NCBI GenBank assembly: GCA_002633005.1
Contig: NMRA01000372.1
Coordinates: 280,142 to 344,141 of the forward strand
DNA length: 64,000 bases
Reading direction: 5' to 3'
From: Phoronis australis
Lineage: Eukaryota; Phoronida; Phoronidae
Of this stretch, positions 13,501-22,663 are shown in pieces. Below the pieces are notes generated by a model. It saw only the letters and a list, made by a program, of their open reading frames with translations. It had not been told where the DNA came from and ran no database searches. The translations under genes were made by a program, and so were the position numbers. How positions within the stretch are numbered: the stretch's first letter is position 1; each line of letters starts with the position of its first letter.

Positions 13501-13732
13501 TGTTTATATCATGATTATCCTCGTTTTCATCACCAACATGTTCTTCATTGAATTGTTGCTCTCGCTATCTAGATTGCATTTATTTTTGTGTCCTGTTTGT
13601 TTAATAAAACGTAGTATACGTCATTTAATTGTCCAGTTGTTTTTTTTTTCTTCCAGGGCCCTTGGTGTGGTCTCTATGTGTATAGGGACCGGAATGGGAG
13701 CAGCGGCTGTGATTGAGTACCCGGGATTGTGA
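4342..13732 (+). CDS. ACAA1: Peroxisomal 3-ketoacyl-CoA thiolase (acetyl-CoA acyltransferase 1), 12 exons
   Basis: Catalyses the last step of peroxisomal beta-oxidation, cleaving 3-ketoacyl-CoA with CoA to acetyl-CoA and a shortened acyl-CoA. CDS = join(4342..4542, 4941..5034, 6660..6717, 7224..7303, 8300..8342, 8649..8750, 10053..10133, 10633..10729, 11566..11659, 11911..12090, 12710..12911, 13657..13732); 1308 nt, 435 residues plus stop, GT-AG introns and consistent phases throughout. Human ACAA1 is about 424 residues. Residues 3-11 (RIDVLRKHL) fit the PTS2 peroxisomal targeting signal. The acyl-accepting cysteine is Cys133 in [10 protein letters not shown]; His388 lies in GHPLGCTG and the second catalytic cysteine is Cys419 in [14 protein letters not shown] is at 356-360. 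The start is the first ATG after an in-frame TGA at 4321 and is needed for PTS2. Mitochondrial ACAA2 and SCP2 are less likely given PTS2 and the overall match. No AATAAA was found within 400 bases after the stop. Nothing looks broken. Confidence 0.97.
4729..4872. repeat. Small foldback element in ACAA1 intron 1
   Basis: Arms GCACGCACCCAGG near 4733 and CCTGGGTGCGTGG at 4854-4866 are inverted copies about 110 bases apart, with C-rich sequence between them. Read as a MITE-like foldback element; no other copy was seen. Confidence 0.5.
4941..5034 (+). CDS. ACAA1: ACAA1 exon 2
   Basis: Reads [14 protein letters not shown] to LVEDICV, matching the human LLSAVMTAVLKDV to GDICVG segment. Acceptor TTTTTCAG, donor GTTTGT; phase 0 in, phase 1 out. 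Confidence 0.95.
5076..5976 (+). mobile_element. THAP-type mini-transposon with about 290 bp inverted ends
   Basis: Left (5076-5384) and right (about 5680-5976) ends are inverted copies over nearly 300 bases, with shared TTTTAGCAAA, TATCCCAGA, GACGTTTTGGG and GTCAACATGCC. The inner ORF (plus, 5343-5717) starts [13 protein letters not shown], like the C2CH start of a THAP finger, and carries CQVCG and CVTGHLGKW, a zinc-binding pattern familiar from THAP-associated transposon proteins. The right end read on the minus strand also starts [14 protein letters not shown], so both ends carry the THAP coding start. It sits in ACAA1 intron 2. A Kolobok- or P-like origin is inferred; the flanks resemble TTAA only weakly. 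Confidence 0.75.
6660..6717 (+). CDS. ACAA1: ACAA1 exon 3
   Basis: Reads [18 protein letters not shown], matching human NVLQPGAGAIMARIAQFL. Acceptor TATTTTCAG, donor GTATGTG; phase 1 in, phase 2 out. Confidence 0.93.
7224..7303 (+). CDS. ACAA1: ACAA1 exon 4 (nucleophile cysteine)
   Basis: Reads [19 protein letters not shown] then AVANIA; the cysteine in NRQCSSG (residue 133) is the acylated residue of thiolases. Phase 2 in, phase 1 out before GTGAGA. Confidence 0.96.
8300..8342 (+). CDS. ACAA1: ACAA1 exon 5
   Basis: A 43-base exon reading [14 protein letters not shown], matching human GGIRNGSYDIGMACG. Acceptor TTTTCAG, donor GTAAGC; phase 1 in, phase 2 out. Confidence 0.92.
8649..8750 (+). 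CDS. ACAA1: ACAA1 exon 6
   Basis: Reads [12 protein letters not shown] through ARDCLIPMG, matching human GVESMSLA to ARDCLIPMG. Acceptor TACTTCAG, donor GTAAGT; phase 2 in and out. Confidence 0.94.
10053..10133 (+). CDS. ACAA1: ACAA1 exon 7
   Basis: Reads [19 protein letters not shown] then MAYESQMK, matching human [18 protein letters not shown]. Acceptor TTTTACAG, donor GTAAGTA; phase 2 in and out. Confidence 0.95.
10633..10729 (+). CDS. ACAA1: ACAA1 exon 8
   Basis: Reads [20 protein letters not shown] to NTKMIT, matching human ARAQSKGCFQAEIVPVTTT. Donor GTTAGT; phase 2 in, phase 0 out. Confidence 0.94.
11566..11659 (+). CDS. ACAA1: ACAA1 exon 9
   Basis: Reads [19 protein letters not shown] then [13 protein letters not shown]. 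Acceptor TTATTAG, donor GTAAAC; phase 0 in, phase 1 out. Confidence 0.95.
11911..12090 (+). CDS. ACAA1: ACAA1 exon 10
   Basis: Reads [18 protein letters not shown] to [19 protein letters not shown], a highly conserved thiolase stretch. Acceptor TTCTCTAG, donor GTAAGC; phase 1 in and out. Confidence 0.96.
12183..12375 (+). repeat. Probable tRNA-derived SINE in ACAA1 intron 10
   Basis: TGATCGAGTTGG is close to a Pol III A box and GGATTCGAGTCC to a B box about 80 bases later. The unit ends with GTGTACGTTAAATACATC, similar to tails of many invertebrate SINEs. No second copy was found in the window. Confidence 0.45.
12710..12911 (+). CDS. ACAA1: ACAA1 exon 11 (NEAFA and GHP motifs)
   Basis: Reads [19 protein letters not shown] to [17 protein letters not shown]; the histidine of GHPLG is catalytic (residue 388). 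Acceptor TGTATTCAG, donor GTAGGT; phase 1 in, phase 2 out. Confidence 0.96.
13204..13229 (+). repeat. (TTTTC)n microsatellite
   Basis: About five TTTTC units in ACAA1 intron 11. Confidence 0.9.
13657..13732 (+). CDS. ACAA1: ACAA1 exon 12 (C-terminus)
   Basis: Reads [20 protein letters not shown] then YPGL and stop TGA at 13730-13732. The CIGTG cysteine (residue 419) is the deprotonating cysteine of thiolases. Acceptor follows a long T run. Confidence 0.96.
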
Positions 13733-14635
13733 ATGTCACCATACGTAGCATGTTGCTATGGGCGAGTGATACTGAACTGGGCGTCGTCAAGGGCGAGTGA
13801 TCGAAAGCAGCATGAAGCAATAATCCAGAAATAGAAAATTGACATACTGCTGCTCCTAGCGCCACCCGGTGGTTTGAATATGTAATTATGCTTCACAGCT
13901 GCCGAGTCAGTGACACAACATTATTTGCGTGTAGAAACATTCCAGTGAACTACTGTGCTTTTTCGAGGTGCAAGTTCATTTTTGCTCGAATTCTTCAACG
14001 GAAATTGTTTAGAGTGTTGCTAGGTTCTGGTCCACATAACAGCTCGAAACCCTAGTAATAGTTTGGGTTGTACAACTATAGTTTTACTGCAGGTATTGTA
14101 ATTTGATCTTTCGGTTCCTTATTTCTAATTTTTGTAGATTCCATTATGAGGTGACTCATTGTTGTCTTATTTCATTTTGTATGTTATCACATACATGTAT
14201 TTCCTGATCATGTATGTACTTTGTTTTTTCTTTTGCTTGTGTCTGGGGAGATGCAAAAGATAAAATTGTGAGCGAATGAGGGATGGGGTGACATACATGT
14301 ATGTGACCAGGGAATGGCGACCAGTGAAAAACAGTTCGTGTAAGCTTATGCGCCTGTTTCCCTGCCGCCTGGTTTGGTGGCCGTTTTCTGCCGGGCCAAA
14401 ATGAATCGATTTTTTATGTGAGTGCCTTGTGATCCATACTTTTTCATCCGGACTCAAGAGCACGAAAATTACTTGGCTCATGACCTTTTATGTCTTGAAA
14501 TAAGAAAGTGTGCTGGAAAAGTCACATGTCACTGGTTAATTTTCAAGCTGAGTTGCATGCAAAATTCGTTGCGCCTATGCAAGCGTACACGCGCGCACCC
14601 AAGGATGGCTCGGTAGGCTCGAACGAATCCCCATT
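13733..14635. other. ACAA1 3' flank
   Basis: Probable 3' UTR then intergenic sequence. GGGCGAGTGAT occurs twice within 50 bases (near 13760 and 13790), and GCGCCACCCGGTGG at 13859 is one mismatch from a CTCF core. No clear AATAAA was found before 14300. Confidence 0.4.
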
Positions 14636-14745
14636 TGGCAAAGGGTGGACAAAAAGGTCCGCCTCAGAAAAACAAAAACTCCAAAAAGTAGAAAAAGAGA
14701 CAAAAGTCCACCAAAACGGCAGGAACTGCTAAAATTCGGCGAATA
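14636..14745 (-). repeat. Dispersed repeat, inverted copy of 3795-3925
   Basis: GGTCCGCCTCAG, AAACAAAAACTCC and GGCAGGAACTGC are the inverted counterparts of blocks at 3795-3925 and 47735-47865. Confidence 0.6.
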
Positions 14746-16825
14746 CACAATTAATAGCTCAGAACGTACTTCCTGAATCTTAGTAAAAGATCCACTTTCT
14801 CAAAAATTCGAGCCCCCTCGACTTCAGTTTTGGCAGGGTGATCTATAACATATGTTAGCGAATCTCGGGTCAGATGTGTCAAAGACCAACATCAGGTAAG
14901 ATGAAGTTGGGGTGTTTTTAAAACCGTGAATTTTAGAGTTCGTACAGATACCATGGCCACAACTGTACGTTCCGGATTCGAGTCGCTTTCGTATAGTCCA
15001 GTCCAACTCGCGCCTCTAATCTCCACTCCCGAATACAGGGTTTTAACTAGCCCTTGCCGATTAGGTATTTCAATTGGTTACCTGGCATAGAGTATTTTCG
15101 GCATTTGTGTGGAATTTAGGAGCGCCCCGAAGTATGACTATTCTGTGGAGTTGGTAATTGTTTTAGGGATCGACGCTGGAGACACCACCGTGAACTCGTT
15201 TCCACCCTTGTAACTGCAGTGCCAACGCAGTTTCAGACCGGTGCGCCGGTAAATCACATTTGATATGCCTCATTTCAAAGCATACTTACCTTTTTATGCG
15301 CTCACTTATTTATATTTCGACACATCGTGTTGTCATCCCTGTCCGTCCGTCCGGCGTCCGCCGCTGCTCTATCTGCAAAACCCTTTGATGAAAGTTCATG
15401 AAATTTTGCACGTCACTTCCTTTCATGGGTGGCATGGCATCTGAAAACTTTCAGACGGATCTGACTACGGTGTGCTTTAGTGAAAATGTTAGTTGTTTAC
15501 GTTTACCTAGTGTATGTTCAGGTTCTCAACGGATTTTCATAAAATTTGGCAGATTTTTAGCATCTATTAATGAGATGATGCTATCCCGGCTCCCGTTTTT
15601 GGAGGGATTCGATATATTTTGCGCCACCTAGTAGTCATTTTTACTGTTTTCAAGTCTGTTTTTGGCGTCCGCCTCCCTCTCTATCAACCAAACCACTATA
15701 GGGATTGTTGTTAAAATTGGCGTGAATGTTGTTACTATGAAGAGGACGTATGTCGACGATATGCCGACGTCTTTGAATACTTCGGCTCCTCCTAGTGGCA
15801 TTTTTGTTTTATGCGCCCATGTCTTGTGTTTCTCCGCGACGCTCTGCAGGATCTTTATTAAATTTTATTAGCAAGTGTATTGATATGAAATTGGCAACGG
15901 ACGACGGCGACATTCAGACGGATCTGACTGCTAGCGTGCTCCCTAGTGCCAGTTTTAGTTTTTTTTAAGTTTACCTATGAATCTTCAAAAGTCCTCGACG
16001 GATTTTCATAAAATTTGGCATCTGTGAGATGACGGTATCCTCCCGTTTTCGGATGGATTCGAGGTATTTTGCACCATTTAGTGACCACTTTTAGTGTTTT
16101 CGGGTGCGTCGCTCTGTCGACCAAAACACTAAGGATGATTGTCTGAAGTAGGGGAGTGCTAACGATGATTTTCAGACGACTTCGTCTACTATGGTGCCTC
16201 CTAGTGGCAGTTTTTTTTAGTCATGGCTGATTCTCCTAAACACCCTGCAGAATCTGTAGTAAATTTAGCAAGTGTATTTATATGACGTTGACAACGGACG
16301 ATGACGATCTGACAACCGGTGTGCCCCCTTATAGCAATTTTAATTTTTACGTTGAATTCTGTATCTTCAAAGGTCCTCAACGAATTTTCATAAAATTTGG
16401 ATTATAAGCATTTTTTGGTGAAATGACGCTATCCTCCCGTTTTTGGATGGATTCGAGATATTTTGCCTTGCCTAGTGGCCACGTTTGCTGTTTTCGATTA
16501 TGTTTTTGGAGTCCGCCACTCTACCAACAAAACCCCTCTAAGGATGATTTTGAAAATTGGCATATTTGTTCTTAGTGTCGGTGTAGTGGACGCCGTGTTG
16601 GTGATCATACTGGGGCCTCCTATTGGTAGTTTTGAATACATGTACTTTTGCGCCCATAGCTGTACATATATCTCCTAATTAAACCAGTTGCTGGATCTTT
16701 ATGGAGTTTAGCAAGTGTATTCATATGAAGTTGACAACGGACGACTTTCAGACAAATTTCATTGTTACCGCTTCCCTCTGTTTTTGAAGCTCCTTTACGG
16801 ATTTTTATGAAATTAAATAGATTTC

Positions 16826-17103
16826 TTAATAAAAACAACTACAGTTTTAAATGGAGTTGACATGTTTCGGTGCCATTTATTCAAACACCATCATCAAAAG
16901 AGAGAATATACTGGCACACCACAAGTTGTCATTGTTTGAATGTCTAGTTTATTGTCACTCCCTGTAACTGCCTGTGTCTGTGTTTCATCACTTGTTGCTG
17001 AGCCTAGCTAGGTGGCCACTATATTCTCTCTTCTGATGATGGTGTTTGAATAAATGACACCGAAACATGTCAAGTCGGTTTAAAACCGTAGTTGTTTTAT
17101 TAA
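16826..17103. mobile_element. 278 bp MITE with about 85 bp inverted ends, copy 1
   Basis: Both ends read inward TTAATAAAA(A)CAACTAC, then TTGACATGTTTCGGTG, then TTCAAACACCATCATC, to GAGAGAATATA. The middle (about 110 bases) has no ORF. A 12-base AAATAGATTTCT lies on both outer sides. It is inserted inside a unit of the surrounding repeat. Confidence 0.85.
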
Positions 17104-17189
17104 TGTATGCTGCTACTTGCTATCATGGAAATAGATTTCTGTTAAAAGCGATGACATGTTCCCGTTTTTGGATGGATTCGACATGTTTT

Positions 17190-17206
17190 GCGCCATCTAG
17201 TGGCCA
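17190..17206 (-). promoter_or_regulatory. CTCF-like motif in repeat
   Basis: The minus strand contains CCACTAGATGGCGC, a full match to the CTCF core CCASYAGRKGGCRS. The motif is seen; binding is inferred. Confidence 0.4.
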
Positions 17207-17774
17207 TTTTTACTGTTTTCTAGTCTGCTTTTGGCATCAGCAAAGACGTTAATGGTCTCTGACGTCAGCCGCTCTGTCAACCAAACCACTCTAAGGATGA
17301 TTGTGAAAATTGGCATATATGTTCTTATTGTGAAGAGGACGGTTGACGATGATTTTGTGATGACTTCGATTGCTGTGGCGCCTCCTACTGGCAATTATGT
17401 TTTGTTTTTGCGCCCATAGCTGTATCTATTGCAGGACCTTTATTAAATTTAGCAAGTTTAGATACATGAAGTTGACAACGGACGAGTTTCAGAGGGATCC
17501 AACCAGTAGCAGACGCATCCAACGAACGCTGTGCCCCTATAATAGCAATTTCATTATTTTCCGCCCCCTTTTGTTTCCCCGAAGTAACTTGGCAGATTTT
17601 TACAGCTTTCTGTTAAAGAAACGACGAAGGCACGTTCCCATTTCCGGATGGTTTTGACGTATTTTGCGTCATCTTGTGCCCATTTTTATTATGCGCCCAC
17701 ATATTTATATGTGGACGCATTATGGCGTCATCTCTGTCCGTCCGTCCGGGCGGCGTCCGACGTCCGCTGCTCTA

Positions 17775-17775
17775 N
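17775..17775. other. Single N at the duplicated-block junction
   Basis: The only ambiguous base between copy 1 and copy 2 of the duplicated block; probably an assembly join. Confidence 0.8.
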
Positions 17776-18702
17776 CTTAGTAAAAGATCCACTTTCTCAA
17801 AAATTCGAGTCCCCTCGACTTCAGTTTTGGCAGGGTGATCTATAACATATGTTAGCGAATCTCGGGTCAGATGAATTTTCAAAAGTCCTCGACGGATTTT
17901 CATAAAATTTGACATCTGTGAGATGACGGTACCCTCCCGTTTTCGGATGGATTCGAGGTATTCTGCACCATTTAGTGACCACTTTTAGTGTTCGTCGCTC
18001 TGTCGACCAAAATACTCTAAGGATGATTGTCTGAATTAGGGGAGTGCTAACGATTATTTTCAGACGAATTCGTCTACTGTGGTGCCTCCTAGTGGCAGTT
18101 TTTTGGTCATGGTTGTTTCTCCTAAACACCCTGCAGAATCTTTAGTAAATTTAGCAAGTGTATTTATATGACGTTGACAACGGACGATGACGATCTGACA
18201 ACCGGTGTGCCCCCTTGTGGCAATTTTAATTTTTTACGTTGAATTCTGTATCTTCAAAGGTCCTCAACGAATTTTCATGAAATTTGGATTAAGCATTTTT
18301 TGGTGAAATGACGCTATCCTCCCGTTTTTTGGATGGATTCGAGATATTTTGCCTTACCTAGTGGCCATGTTTGCTGTTTTTGATTATGTTTTTGGAGTCC
18401 GACACTCTACCAACGAAACCCCTCTAAGGATGATTTTGAAAACTGGCATATTTGTTCTTAGTGTCGGTGTAGAGGAGAGTTGGTGATGACGACTGGGGCC
18501 TCCTATTGGTAGTTTTGTAGACTTTTGCGCCCATAGCTGTACATGTATCTCCTAATTAAACCAGTTGCTGGATCTTTATGGAGTTTAGCAAGTGTATTCA
18601 TATGAAGTTGACAACGGACGACTTTCAGACAAATTTCATTGTTACCGCTTCCCTCTGTTTTTGAAGCTCCGTTACGGATTTTTATGAAATTAAATAGATT
18701 TC

Positions 18703-18980
18703 TTAATAAAAACAACTACAGTTTTAAATGGAGTTGACATGTTTCGGTGCCATTTATTCAAACACCATCATCAAAAGAGAGAATATACTGGCACACCACA
18801 AGTTGTCATTGTTTGAATGTCTAGTTTATTGTCACTCCCTGTAACTGCCTGTGTCTGTGTTTCATCACTTGTTGCTGAGCCTAGCTAGGTGGCCACTATA
18901 TTCTCTCTTCTGATGATGGTGTTTGAATAAATGACACCGAAACATGTCAAGTCGGTTTAAAACCGTAGTTGTTTTATTAA
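18703..18980. mobile_element. 278 bp MITE, copy 2
   Basis: Same element as 16826-17103 at the corresponding place in copy 2, with the same flanks; not an independent insertion. Confidence 0.85.
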
Positions 18981-19067
18981 TGTATGCTGCTACTTGCTAT
19001 CATGGAAATAGATTTCTGTTAAAAGCGATGACATGTTCCCGTTTTTGGATGGATTCGACATGTTTTG

Positions 19068-19084
19068 CGCCATCTAGTGGCCAT
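19068..19084 (-). promoter_or_regulatory. CTCF-like motif in repeat
   Basis: Counterpart of the 17190 motif in copy 2: minus strand CCACTAGATGGCGC. Confidence 0.35.
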
Positions 19085-19752
19085 TTTTACTGTTTTCTAG
19101 TCTGCTTTTGGCATCAGCAAAGACGTTAATGGTCTCTGACGTCAGCCTCTCAGTCAACCAAACCACTCTAAGGATGATTGTGAAAATTGGCATATATGTT
19201 CTTATTGTGAAGAGGACGGTTGACGATGATTTTGTGATGACTTCGATTGCTGTGGCGCCTCCTACTGGCAATTATGTTTTGTTTTTGCGCCCATAGCTGT
19301 ATCTATTGCAGGACCTTTATTAAATTTAGCAAGTTTAGATACATGAAGTTGACAACGGACGAGTTTCAGAGGGATCCAACCAGTAGCAGACGCATCCAAC
19401 GAACGCTGTGCCCCTATAATAGCAATTTCATTATTTTCCGCCCCCTTTTGTTTCCCCGAAGTAACTTGGCAGATTTTTACAGCTTTCTGTTAAAGAAACG
19501 ACGAAGGCACGTTCCCATTTCCGGATGGTTTTGACGTATTTTGCGTCATCTTGTGCCCATTTTTATTATGCGCCCACATATTTATATGTGGACGCATTAT
19601 GGCGTCATCTCTGTCCGTCCGTCCGGGCGGCGTCCGACGTCCGCTGCTCTATCTCCAAAACCCTTTGACATACGTTCATGAAATTTGGCACATATGTTCC
19701 ATTCATGAATGGGACGGCATGTGCGAACTATCGGACGGATCCGACTACCGGT

Positions 19753-19768
19753 GTGCCCCCTAGTGGCA
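19753..19768 (-). promoter_or_regulatory. CTCF-like motif in repeat
   Basis: The minus strand reads TGCCACTAGGGGGCAC, a full match to CCASYAGRKGGCRS. Confidence 0.4.
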
Positions 19769-19897
19769 ATTTTAGTTTTTTACGCTTACCTTTGTATCTT
19801 CAAAAGTCCTTAACGGATTTTCATGAAATTTGGTATGTAGGCACCTGTTAGTGAGATGACGCTATCCTGCCGTTTTCAGATGGATTCGACATAGTTC

Positions 19898-19914
19898 GCG
19901 CCACCTAGTGGCCA
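19898..19914 (-). promoter_or_regulatory. CTCF-like motif in repeat
   Basis: The minus strand reads TGGCCACTAGGTGGCGC, a full match to the CTCF core. Confidence 0.4.
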
Positions 19915-20058
19915 TTTTTAGTGTTTTCGAGTCTGTGTTTGTGCGTCCACCCCTCTATCAACCAAACCGCTCAAAGGATGATTGTGAAAATTGGCGTGTA
20001 TGTGCTTACTATGAGGAAGACAGCTGACAATGATTTTCAGACGATTTGGACTACTGTG

Positions 20059-20075
20059 GCGCCTCCTAGTGGCAG
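20059..20075 (-). promoter_or_regulatory. CTCF-like motif, one mismatch
   Basis: The minus strand reads CTGCCACTAGGAGGCGC; an A replaces G/T at one core position. The same variant occurs near 16193 and 18081 and, inverted, at 33658. Confidence 0.3.
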
Positions 20076-20870
20076 TTTTGTTTTTTTGCGCCCATGGCTG
20101 TATCTCCCAAACCGTTTGCAGGATCTTTACTAAATTTAGCAAGTGTATTTATGTGATGTTGACAACGGACGATGACGACTTTAGGATGATTCTGATTACC
20201 GGTATGCCTCTAGTGGCAATTTTAGTATTTGCCTCTAGTGGCAATTTTAGTATTTTACATTGACCTCTGTATTTTCATAGGTCTTCAGGTGTATACTTTG
20301 TGTTACTTCGTGACTGTGAAGGAAAAGTTCCAAGTAGAAATTTGTTTCTGGCATTCTAATGCTGTGCTAATCTCGTATGTTGGTAAATTTGTTTTTAATT
20401 CTATGTTTCTGTGGTGCTTTAAGCAACTGGTGTTTAGGATGTGCTTGTATTATGAAGATTACTCACATTTTGCCCCTAGCCTATTGAGGAGACAATGTTC
20501 ACGCCTTTCCATTTTGCTAAGTACAACATACATATATGCCCTCTACTGGCCACTTTATGGTACCAATAAACAACCATAGAAGGATACCGTTTGCGGTGCA
20601 ATTGTGGGCGCATTTCAACGCTCTGCGTTGCTCTTGTGATTCCATCAACACTCCTAGATTATGCAAAACCGTTTGCACCGCGTTGCCGTTCAAGGTGTTG
20701 TCATACGCGCATCCAGGAGGGGCTCGAGAGGCTCGAACTTGAACATGTTTTTTAAAGTCCTCCCGCTTTTTTGTTACCAAAAGGTCCACTCTGTCAGAGA
20801 TTCGAGCCCCCCCCTCATATTAAATGCTAGGTGCGCGCATGGTTGTGTTGTTCTTTCGGCGTTGAACTCA

Positions 20871-22550
20871 GTCGTAAGATATGTAACCCGTAATGAAGGG
20901 TTTCCTACGTACTGAACGCACCGATGTGCATTTGTTCAATTTCTTTAGAATAACGTGTTAAAGAACTTGCGGGGAGTTTACATGTACTGTCTACAAGCTT
21001 CAAAAACTTCAATCTGTTGAAATTATTAAAACAACAGTGCGCCTGACAAATATTTTATTCTCAAACGACACGATAAGTTCCAGCTGTACCAGTAGAGCAC
21101 GGTATATCCATGCTAATGAAGTCACACGGATATATGTATAAAGAAGATAAAATAAAACATGTCAAATGGACGGTATCCGATTCAAATAAGGCACTACATT
21201 TAAACAAACCTAAGATATAACGGCTGTTAACGCCACCTGGTGTCCACCCGATGGACAAGACCGTGAGAATCAGTTTTGACTTCCGGACTTGAGCCGAAAT
21301 TGTTTGGTTCTAACTTTCCCTGTTAACATCTAACCATAAGGTAATCAGTTTTGGCCTCGTGATGGCATACGACTGAATGCGATTTGACTTAGTATATCGC
21401 CAAATGTAGCATTAGACTTGGGTACAAATTTAAACACAATAAGCTTAATCAGAAAGGTTACATCGCCAAATGCGGTCAGAAATACACGAGGAAACTTGAG
21501 TAGTTCACTCAAAAATAACGTTCACGACGGTAAAATTTGGACTACACTATATCAAATTACATTTTAATAAAAAACGCAAAATTTTAATCAAGCTTTTGGC
21601 GATCTTATTCAGCAAACAATAATTATTTTAACCATTCACATAGTCTTCCGATTCTTTGACACAAAATACCAGTAATTACAAAAAGTCCTTACACTAAACA
21701 AAACGTTCATCTGACGCCCAAATGAATATTCAATTGCAAGTTCACGCATGCGCGATCTTGAGATTAAGCAAGATTCCATGTTCACACACAAAATCACCAA
21801 CGCACATGACTCGTCCTAAACAACGAACGTGTTCGATGGAGTCGCCAAAAGGTGGTGCTAAAGGAGTTTCATATATATGTTCTGGTCCATGGTCATACTG
21901 AGCCGCGCCGGAATTCCGCGTATGCATGGGCGGCGCAGCACTGAAAAGTGGGGCTGTGTGTGAAACACTTGAATAACGCCAAGGAATAAATTTTTACTAT
22001 TGTACCTTAGTGGAAATTGGATTCATTCTTTGCAAGACACAAGGGATAAAAATCTCAAGAATGAACAAAAACACGGGAGAACACCCAGCCTTCAATAACT
22101 GCGCTTTACATAACACGTTAAAATTATACAAAATATTAAAATCTATGAAATAATAAACAGTGCCAAACACCTGGCTAATATTATGACGGCAACAGCGCCA
22201 CATTATGGGCAAAATGAAAGATAACCCGATATCACAATACGCTCCCGAGTGTAAATTTACTAAAGTTTACTTAACACCCAAATAATGTTTACCTTAAATT
22301 CTGGCGTACGGGTACAAGCACGACAACTGCAAACCGAGAAGCGATCACGTAAACAGTCCTAACTTTAAAAGGTTAACAAACATTAATTGTTGAGCTTTCG
22401 AAACGAAATAACTTGACATGTAACATACATGTATGTCATCCCACGGGAGTGTGGATGCAATGGACAACTCGAAGTGTGTTAACTCAGGGAAGCGTGTCAT
22501 TCTCTGGTTTTAGTGATAGATGGCAGTGGTCAAGGGCGAAAGGCCTCGAA
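20871..22550. other. Intergenic region, 3' flank of the minus-strand gene
   Basis: No supported coding sequence. It may hold the 3' UTR of the minus-strand gene; a minus-strand AATAAA lies at 21054-21059, about 1.5 kb after the stop, too far to assign with confidence. Another end of the GGGCGGCGCAGCA repeat is at 21925-21955. Confidence 0.4.
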
Positions 22551-22663
22551 CTACCGGGTACGTTTGCCAACACAGTCGGGGTCGAGTTTTGACTGTGCGA
22601 TGCTTTTATCTCTCATGGGAAGTACGACAGAGTTTTGAAAGTAGATCACTGGATCAGGTTTGG
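22551..22663 (-). CDS. Repeat-protein gene, last exon
   Basis: Acceptor AATTTCAG; phase 1 in matches the preceding exon. Reads KPDPVIYFQNSVVLPMRDKS to CVGKRTR and stop TAG at 22551-22553. Hydrophilic end with no membrane or GPI-like tail. It is called the last exon because it runs to a stop; a different 3' exon is possible. Confidence 0.6.

Larger units (their letters stand above)
14779..17774 (+). repeat. Copy 1 of a large duplicated block
   Basis: From CTTAGTAAAAGATCC to CCGCTGCTCTA this block is repeated almost exactly at 17776-19651, apart from about 1.1 kb (14877 to about 15985) missing from copy 2. The copies meet at one N (17775). Most likely two haplotypes placed in tandem by assembly; a recent tandem duplication is possible. 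Confidence 0.75.
17776..19651 (+). repeat. Copy 2 of the duplicated block
   Basis: Near-identical to 14779-17774 with scattered differences and small indels, lacking about 1.1 kb after the first 100 bases. See copy 1. Confidence 0.75.
15297..20870 (+). repeat. Degenerate repeat array with GTCCGTCC heads
   Basis: Recurrent segments appear in fixed order: a head with a TTATAT stretch and CTGTCCGTCCGTCCG (15297, 17692, 19569), CTCTATC..AAACC, GAAATTTGGCA, TTTTCGGATGGATTCGA, a GCGCC..CTAGTGGC block, GGATGATTGTGAAAATTGGC and GTTGACAACGGACGA. An inverted copy lies at 33110-33860. The last unit may be a whole element with 10 bp inverted ends TGCGCCCACA at 19569-19578 and 20603-20612. No protein is coded; the small ORFs here are by-products. 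Confidence 0.7.

Noticed and set aside
17067-19534. Repeated identical ORFs of 61, 62, 65 and 95 residues
   Set aside because: They occur twice only because the repeat block is duplicated; no protein similarity.
15297-20870. CRISPR-like or satellite array
   Set aside because: Units are hundreds of bases, degenerate, and lack short identical repeats with unique spacers; the gene structure is eukaryotic.
21997-22212. Minus-strand hydrophobic ORF as a membrane-anchor exon downstream of the stop
   Set aside because: The preceding exon ends in a stop codon, and no acceptor in the right phase with family similarity was found.
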